A stretch of 64,000 bases of DNA from Hirsutella rhossiliensis. Its lineage: Eukaryota > Ascomycota > Sordariomycetes > Hypocreales > Ophiocordycipitaceae. Both the position numbers and the translations under genes were made by a program. Location of the stretch: contig NW_025408670.1 in NCBI RefSeq assembly GCF_020360975.1, forward strand, positions 4,960,001 to 5,024,000. The letters run 5' to 3'. Below are positions 57,981 through 64,000 of this stretch, one piece after another (within the stretch, counting starts at the first letter, position 1; each line of letters opens with the position of its first letter). A model generated the notes under the pieces. It did not search any database and was not told the origin of the DNA. It saw nothing but the letters and a program-made list of their open reading frames with translations.

Positions 57981-58004
57981 CATACCGGACCATTCCGATC
58001 ACTG
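57981..58004 (-). repeat. hAT right terminal inverted repeat
   Basis: Exact inverted copy of the left 24 bases, ending ...CCGATCACTG. Confidence 0.97.
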
Positions 58005-58012
58005 GGTTTGAG
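58005..58012. repeat. 8-bp target-site duplication, right copy
   Basis: GGTTTGAG, identical to 54852-54859. Confidence 0.95.
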
Positions 58013-60174
58013 AATGTTCTCCGCCACACGACATATGGATTGTATTTCGCAGAAAGCTGATTTACCGTGCAGTACAGTCATGTACAGATACAGGCTAGAC
58101 CGAATCAACGGTCGACCGAGCTCGAGACAGCCGTAGCAGGAAAACCCCGAGGGCATTAGGTCGATGAATGGTGGCCGTGCCAAGTGGCAGGTGACCAACA
58201 TGCTGGCAGGGAATGTGGCTCATGAGGCCGCCAACATGTGTCCAATAGCAGCCCTGTTGGGACGCAAGCCGCCGCTACCTTGGCATCCGGCATGGCAGGG
58301 GGGCAGGGCGGGGCTTGAACGCCTCCTTTCCGCCATGCATCTCACAGATCGTTACCGGCGCCGGGATCTGGCAGATCCGGGGCCGCTAGAGGATGCGGAT
58401 GTCTCGGAAGACGGCTGACAGGTGCCAGCGCAAGGGAGCCGGGCTGCCGTCCGAAGAGGGGATCACGACAGTCCGACACCTCGGGCTCAAGGGAGAGACT
58501 GGTGTATACTCTTGATGATGTGAGGCAGCGGACAGGCCGGTCAGTTGGCTGAGGCCCGCCGTTCAGGTGTCACGGGAAATGCGGGACGGGACGGAGAGAG
58601 CTGAACTGGCATCGAGTTGCCACGACAAGAGGCAAATGTTTGTTGGGCGTTCGGGCTCGGGAAGTCGTCGAGGAGCTGTTCCGTTCGGTAAGCAAACTGC
58701 ATGATCTGCAGTCGACACCGCCAACGTGGCTACAGCCTCCACGTGTTCCGGCACCCGATACGATAAAGGGACAACGAATGGCCGCGGGTGACGATTCGTC
58801 CACAAAATGAAGGCTCCCCTCAGGGGTCCCGGGTGCGCAGTGGACCCGGCGGGTGCTAGCGCGCAGTAGGGCGCTGGAAAGGCAAACATCCGAGGCCCAA
58901 CAGGGCACAGATCATCGGCGGCCGTCGTCGCCATGGCCTGTTGGGCGATGGATGCCGTGCGAGAATGATGGACGATGATCTCTCTCCCTTGGTCGTTGGC
59001 GCTCCGTCTGTTCGAAAGCCCGACGTTTCAGTGGGCGGGATTAGAAGAAGAGGCCGGAGCAGAGCAAAATAGCCTCGAGCAGCAAGAGTGTCATGTCCTG
59101 CCGCGAATCGGCGCCCAGTCGCGACTCGCCATGTTGGTTGCAGTCAAGCTTTCGATTCTTGCTTGACATGAGCTAATTATCCTCGAAGCAATTTGGTTAG
59201 TCAGGTGCACTGTCCCTGGCTGGTCATGTTGATAGGTAGTGTGATTGTTTGTACTCGGTGGATAGCGAGATACTTGTCCTATCCGTGGGCCGTCGGCTTT
59301 TTAGCAGTACCGACTGACCACCAGCAGTCGGCGGACACTAACATGGGAAGCAACGCAGACACCACGTATTCACTGTGCTTCTTACTGTACGGTCCAGTCA
59401 TCATGCATCGTGAGCATCTCTTTTTCTCTGCCTTGCACACAGATTCTCCCTCGCACCGCCCACTTCCCGCAGTAATCCATCAACCCGACACGTCCACTCG
59501 GTCAACTCACCTGGTATGCTTCTTCGGGCGCTAACCCGTCTACACCTGAGCATGGAGAGAGCCAAGGGGGGGTGGGCCAAAGCGCCCAAAGAGCCTCGAA
59601 ACAAAAATAGAGATTTCGTCCCGAGCTAAGGCCCCCGGAGGTGGCACATCCCGAACGCATTGCGTCTCAGACGATTCGACGAAACTTCCTGCGACGCCGC
59701 GTGCCCTCTCTCAGTCCATCTCTCGGTCCATCTCTGTCCAGTTCTCCCCCAATCTCCCCCAATCTCCCCCTCCCTCTCGCCCTTGTCCTCATACATACTC
59801 ACGCTCTTTTTATTTTTATCTTTTATTTTACAATGGTATTGACATAGTTCAGTCCCGTTCGTGGCGCTCGGTTCGCCTCTCGTCCGCCCGCCCGCCTGCT
59901 CGCTCTCGGTTCCACTTACATCCAGGGTTATTATTGTCTTGTTTGCTCGGGTTATTTCAACAACCAAAGGCTTGCCTTCCTGATCATAGAAGAGACGCCC
60001 TCGCTGCCGCTCCTCGCCACCAAAGCGTCGTGCCGCCCGCCGACCTCTCAGCAGCCACATGCCTGGGCTCTCGTCTGCTCTTCCTCATCCCCGGTGTCCG
60101 GAACGCCGCCCGAGACCGCGAATGCCGCCTGCGCCCGGACCAAATCCCTCGATTGACTTCCTCACCACCTCACC
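58013..60174. other. 2.2 kb gap between transposon and P450
   Basis: No recognised gene. It contains a TACTGTAC site at 59393 and a C/T-rich stretch from about 59700 to 59790, likely the P450 promoter and leader. Confidence 0.5.
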
Positions 60175-61891
60175 ATGGAAAATAGCTCCTCCGACACACC
60201 TTGGCAGTCTGCCCTCAGCGTGCCCATCCCCGTCCCGGCTACTTGGCGCTTCCCCTCGACATACTACGTCGCCGTCGCCGCGGCCTTGCTCGTTGCCTGG
60301 TTAATACAGTCCAGGAAGCGGCACTGTACCCTCCCCGTTCCTCTTTACAAGGCCTCCAAGACCAAGTGGATCTTTTCGGCAGAGACTCTCGTCAAGGATA
60401 GCTACCGCAAGGTTCGTCTGCTTCTCCAGCCCTCCGACTACCGGAGCTAACAACACCACAGTTCCAAGACAAGGTGTACCAGATTAGTGGCACCGAGGGG
60501 CCTCAACTCGTTCTGCCCTCCAACTATGTCGGCGAGCTCAAGACTCTGCCCGAAGACGTCCTAAGTGCCAAGGAGGCCATTGCCGATGTGAGTAATTCGC
60601 GCGCCCGCAAGCCTGTGTCATAATAGCCCATGTTCTAAACACATACTTCCTTAGGCCCTCCAAAGCAAGTACACAAAGTTCTCGCCCGGCCACAACGATG
60701 AGCTCTTGACACTGCTCTTGCGGACCCGTCTGACGCAAAATCTCGTCAAGCTCGCTCCCCAGCTCAAGGAAGAGCTCGAGTACATTGTCGCCACAGAGTT
60801 CCCTGCCTGCGACGACTGGACCCCGGTGAAATGGCACCCCTTTGCTCTGAGGGCCGTGACTCGCCTCAGTGGCAGGGCGTTTGTCGGCCCTGACATAAAC
60901 CGCCAGGAGCGGTGGATGGACACGAGCATCAACTTTGCCATCCACGTCTTCATGGCTGGCGCCAAGCTCCAATTCTTCCCCGAGTGGGCGCGGCCCTTTA
61001 CCCAATATTTCGTGTCGGACCTGGGCAAGATTCGCCGCGACATTGAAAACGCCAAAAACATGATTAGGCCAATCCTGGAGGAGAGGATCCGTGACCTGGA
61101 CTCCCCGAGCTGTGAGAAGCCCCCCAACGACATGATGCAGTGGCTCATCGAGGCCTTGCCCGACAATGAAAAGGCAGACGTGCAGACGCAGGCAGAACTG
61201 CAGCTCGTGACTGCGGCGGCCTCGATCCACACGACGCACGGCCTTCTCTGCGAGTGCATATACGACTTGGCGGCCCATCCCGAGATTCAGGACGAGTTGC
61301 GCAAGGAGGCTCATCAGGTCCTCGAGGCGGACGAGGGCTGGATGAGAAAGGATAGCATGGCAAAGCTGAAGAAGATGGACAGCTTCATGAGGGAGGTGCA
61401 GCGACTACGCGGAAACATCGGTGAGTCTCTCCATCCGCAGCGGCCGCCGCCCATCTGCTGACAGCCTTCAAGTCTCCTTCCTCCGCAAGGTTATGAAGCC
61501 CATCGCTCTCTCCGACGGCACTCAGCTGCCCGTCGGCACCCGCGTCGTTGCGCCCCTGGCCGGCATCGCCCACGACGAGCGCTTCTTCCCCAACGCCGAT
61601 CAGTTCGATCCCCTACGCTTCTACCACCTACGCCAACAGTCTGCCGAGGCCAACAACCGCCTGCAGTTCACGTCCATCGGCGACACGTACGTCAACTTTG
61701 GGGCCGGCCGCCACGCTTGTCCCGGCCGCTTCTTCGCCGGCAACGAGATCAAGCTGATGCTCGCCCGCTTCGTCCTGGGCTACGACATCCGGCTCCGGCC
61801 GGGTGACCAGAGGCCCAAGCCCATGTCCATTGTCATGACCAAGTCGCCCAGCCCCGATGCGGTGCTGGAGTTTCGGCGGCGACAGCCGTAG
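60175..61891 (+). CDS. Microsomal cytochrome P450 monooxygenase
   Basis: Four exons: 60175-60411, 60462-60587, 60655-61420, 61473-61891; 515 residues, normal for a fungal microsomal P450. Signal anchor near the N-terminus (YYVAVAAALLVAWLIQ, about residues 30-45). I-helix TAAASIHTTHG near 306 (the usual acidic residue before the threonines is absent, and the motif reads SIHTT), K-helix ExxR in FMREVQRLRG near 367, and the haem loop FGAGRHACPGRFF with the ligand Cys near 459. The general look (ASIHTT, PLAGIAHDERFFPNAD, FDPLRFY) is that of fungal ent-kaurene-oxidase-like P450s that tailor terpenes, but substrate cannot be told. No other biosynthetic gene is visible in the window, so a cluster is not supported on this side. 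The P450-reductase-like protein at 48-50 kb lacks the FMN domain needed to serve it. Confidence 0.92.
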
Positions 61892-62477
61892 AATGCGGAG
61901 CCATACATCGCTACATGTTTGAGAGGCGCCAAGTGCCCAAATGATGATAATGACCAAGACTCAATGCTCCGCCCCGAGGGGACGTCCCCTTTTTGCCAGT
62001 GGCGAAAGTTGTTGAGCAACTATTCATGCACCCTCCGCATACCGGAGTTCATCTCGTTGTAAATAGAACTCGCATCTATATAATTACCGTACCTCACGAT
62101 GAATGAGGGAGCTGACGAGCGTGAACAAGGATGGCGGGAGACACGCCGCTACGAGTCTTCACATGGTACCGGCACATTCCCGACTGCAGGATCGCGAGTC
62201 GCGCCTAATTTTCCATTTGGCCGTGACGCCAGTAGACAGCCTACACAAAATCCAGCCATGCCCGTAAACGCCCTCTCGCCCCGGTGAAGCAGCCCGTCCT
62301 AGAAAACCAAAGCAAGGTAAGGGGAAGAAATAGCAAGTGAAGTCATCAAGGCGTGCTATATGACTCTGTTGTGCACAGAAGACGTGAGTCGTCAAATGTG
62401 CCGGGAAATCAAGTGAGACCTATGAAGCCATCATCAAGAGTATGGTGGTGCCGTGTTGACAAAGGACAAACCACGTA
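61892..62477. other. Convergent 3' spacer, 0.6 kb
   Basis: Between the stops of the P450 (+) and fibrillarin (-). Two 3' UTRs expected; no other feature recognised. Confidence 0.6.
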
Positions 62478-63687
62478 TCATGATTGGTGACGTTGATATT
62501 CACCGGCAACCAAGCAGTGGTCACGCTCAAAGGGTTCTAGAGACATCTGGTTAGAATTTGACCCCTGACACGATGTGCGGATTGGGAGGCGCGAGGGGCG
62601 GGCTCACCGAGCGTCAGCTGGAACTTGGGCTTAATGTGTTCTGCCCTCATCTTGTTGACCTCGTTAGCAAAGACCTCGGCCGGAGGGGCGGTAGAGTCAA
62701 TGCAGTTGGCCTTGATGGAGATGAGCACACCGCCGCCAGTCTTGAGGAACCAGTTGGCGTTCATGGCGACGATGCGGGCCTGGTCGGGCTGCGCAACGTC
62801 GGCAAAGATGACGTCGACCATGGGCACAATCATGCGGTAGCGGGCAGGCTGGCGGGCGTCCTCGACAATAGGCACGACGTTGGGCCGCTTCGAAGCCATG
62901 GCGATGAGATCTCGTCCGGATCGAGACGAGAACTCGACAGCGTAGACATAGCCAGTGGGGCCGACGACGTCGGCAACATGGGAGACGGAGGTGCCCGAAG
63001 CAGCGCCCAGGTAGAGCACACGGGAGCCGGGCCGCATGTAGATCTCGTCGGCGCCACCGGCAATGGCAGCACACAGCTTGCTGCGGAAGGGATTCCACAT
63101 CCGGTACTCGACCTTGGTGGTGGTGGTAGTGCCGTCGTCGTTCTTGACAACCTCGTCATGCTGGATACGCTTCTCGCCGTAGACAGACTCGTTCAGAGCC
63201 ATGTTGCGCGTGGCGATGCCGTCCTCCTTGCCGCCACGGACGACAAAGACACCCGGATGCCGATGGGGTTCCTAGAGTTGGGGCCTGGTTAGAATGGCAA
63301 GAAGCGCAGAGTCCCGAGATCTGCGACAAGGCAGGGGACGAGGGACGTACGACGATGACCTTGGATCCTCCCCTCTGTCCAGGCGCGCCACCTCCTCGGG
63401 GAGCGCCGCGGCCGCCTCGAGGGGCGCCGCGGCCACCTCGAAACCCGCCGCCTCGTCCTCCTGGTGTTCAAGTCAGCGCATCCGATACTCGACAGCAACC
63501 AACGTGGACTCGTACCTCGACCGCCACGACCTCCGCGATCACCGCCAAAACCACCGCGACCGCCGCGACCTCCAAAGCCACCACGATCGCCAAAGCCACC
63601 ACGATCACCAAAGCCACCACGACCACCGCGAGCACCACCTCGCATGCCGCCGCCGCGGGGGGCTCCTCGGGGGGGACCAAATGCCAT
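62478..63687 (-). CDS. NOP1: Fibrillarin (Nop1), box C/D snoRNP 2'-O-methyltransferase
   Basis: Nucleolar enzyme that 2'-O-methylates rRNA guided by C/D snoRNAs. Four exons: 63687-63516, 63460-63351, 63271-62608, 62536-62478; 334 residues with agreeing phases. The N-terminal glycine-arginine-rich domain (repeats of GGFGDRGG and RGAPRGG) spans about residues 1-85. The methyltransferase domain begins [18 protein letters not shown] and contains [14 protein letters not shown], the SAM loop [27 protein letters not shown], the DVAQPDQ motif and the catalytic Lys in [12 protein letters not shown]. The last exon supplies the end [19 protein letters not shown], found only after splicing the 71-nt intron. 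Intact. Confidence 0.96.
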
Positions 63688-64000
63688 GACGCTGCGTGCT
63701 TCGGAGAGGAGTCAAGAATGGAAAAGGTTCCGCAACCGCTTCGGGATCTCTTAAAGCCGGGTAGAGAAGAGGTCCTCGACCGCTGTACGGTATGAGAGGG
63801 GGAGAGCTGGCCTGTTGTTGACCTGATCGGTGATGGATGATGACCGCCGCCCTTAGAAGACGAAAAGAAAATTTTAAAGCTTTTTTGCCCTGGGGACCTT
63901 TTTCTGCCGGCCCCACTTCACCATTATTGGCTAATGCTTGAGAAGACCCTGATGTGGACCGACTGTTTTTCCGCAATTGCACATTCATTAATAAGCGTCT
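63688..64000. other. Fibrillarin upstream region
   Basis: Promoter side of the fibrillarin gene up to the window edge. An A/T-rich stretch (AAAATTTTAAAGC, near 63868) and an ATTGG (CCAAT on the minus strand is ATTGG on +) at 63926 are visible; no coding sequence. Confidence 0.45.

Larger units (their letters stand above)
54860..58004 (-). mobile_element. Complete hAT-superfamily DNA transposon, 3,145 bp
   Basis: Bounded by perfect 24-bp inverted repeats starting CAGTGATCGG and flanked by identical 8-bp direct repeats (GGTTTGAG). Inside the ends is a second 15-bp inverted pair, AATACCGCCAAGACC at 54959-54973 against 57947-57961, and many GGTAT/ATACC subterminal motifs that may bind transposase. 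The minus strand encodes one BED-finger hAT transposase, now with three frameshifts. The perfect ends and duplication point to a recent insertion. It belongs to the Restless/Tol-like fungal hAT group by domain content; a closer family needs a search. Confidence 0.95.

Noticed and set aside
60175..61891. Secondary-metabolite gene cluster around the P450
   Set aside because: Neighbours are a transposon and fibrillarin; no synthase, transporter or cluster regulator is visible in the window.
1..64000. tRNA, rRNA or snoRNA genes
   Set aside because: I looked for T-loop-like GGTTCRA segments and C/D boxes, including in fibrillarin introns, and saw none convincing; a covariance-model scan would be needed to exclude them.

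Overview
This window is nuclear DNA of a filamentous ascomycete, most likely a GC-rich Sordariomycete and possibly Hypocreales. The evidence is short introns (about 41-215 nt) with GT...YAG ends and CTAAC-type branch sites, fungal-only families (a Gpr1-like receptor, an AzgA-type purine permease, a Frm2/Hbn1 nitroreductase, an RfeG-like protein), and gene bodies separated by long non-coding gaps. The placement rests on recalled family resemblance, not on a search. I see no bacterial operon, CRISPR array, rRNA or tRNA.

Layout, left to right. 0-5 kb: N-terminal part of an importin-7/8 type karyopherin (-), running off the left edge, then an F-box/LRR-like gene (-) with a PNGV minisatellite and an in-frame TAG. 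5-9.3 kb: no gene. 9.3-10.1 kb: a DUF6914-like gene (+). 12.4-13.9 kb: a four-exon RfeG-like gene (-). 17.1-19.2 kb: DNA polymerase eta (-). 20.2-21.0 kb: a secreted, Cys-rich single-pass membrane protein (-). 21-27.4 kb: a 6.4 kb gap. 27.4-28.9 kb: a cAMP-receptor-like GPCR (+). 31.4-33.4 kb: a methyltransferase-like protein (-). 36.5-39.1 kb: a ten-exon purine permease (+).

39-50 kb is the gene-dense part: a UCH37-like deubiquitinase (-), a Herp/Usa1-like ubiquitin-domain membrane protein (-), mitochondrial phosphatidylserine decarboxylase (+), a nitroreductase (-) and a P450-reductase-like flavoprotein without a flavodoxin domain (-). 52.3-53.4 kb holds decayed gene relics. 54.86-58.00 kb is a structurally complete hAT transposon with 24-bp perfect terminal inverted repeats and an 8-bp target duplication; its transposase frame is broken by three single-base losses. 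60.2-61.9 kb is a four-exon cytochrome P450 (+), and 62.5-63.7 kb is fibrillarin (-).

The genes do not form one pathway. Most are housekeeping functions (nuclear transport, lesion bypass, rRNA 2'-O-methylation, phosphatidylethanolamine synthesis). Two neighbours, the UCH37-like and Herp-like genes, both relate to ubiquitin, but their adjacency may be chance. I did not find a clearly new system. The best leads are the hAT element and its homopolymer-type frameshifts, the 14-nt microexon in the UCH37-like gene, the flavodoxin-less reductase, and a repeated palindromic TACTGTAC motif in the gaps. Exon boundaries were placed by eye from reading frame and splice consensus.
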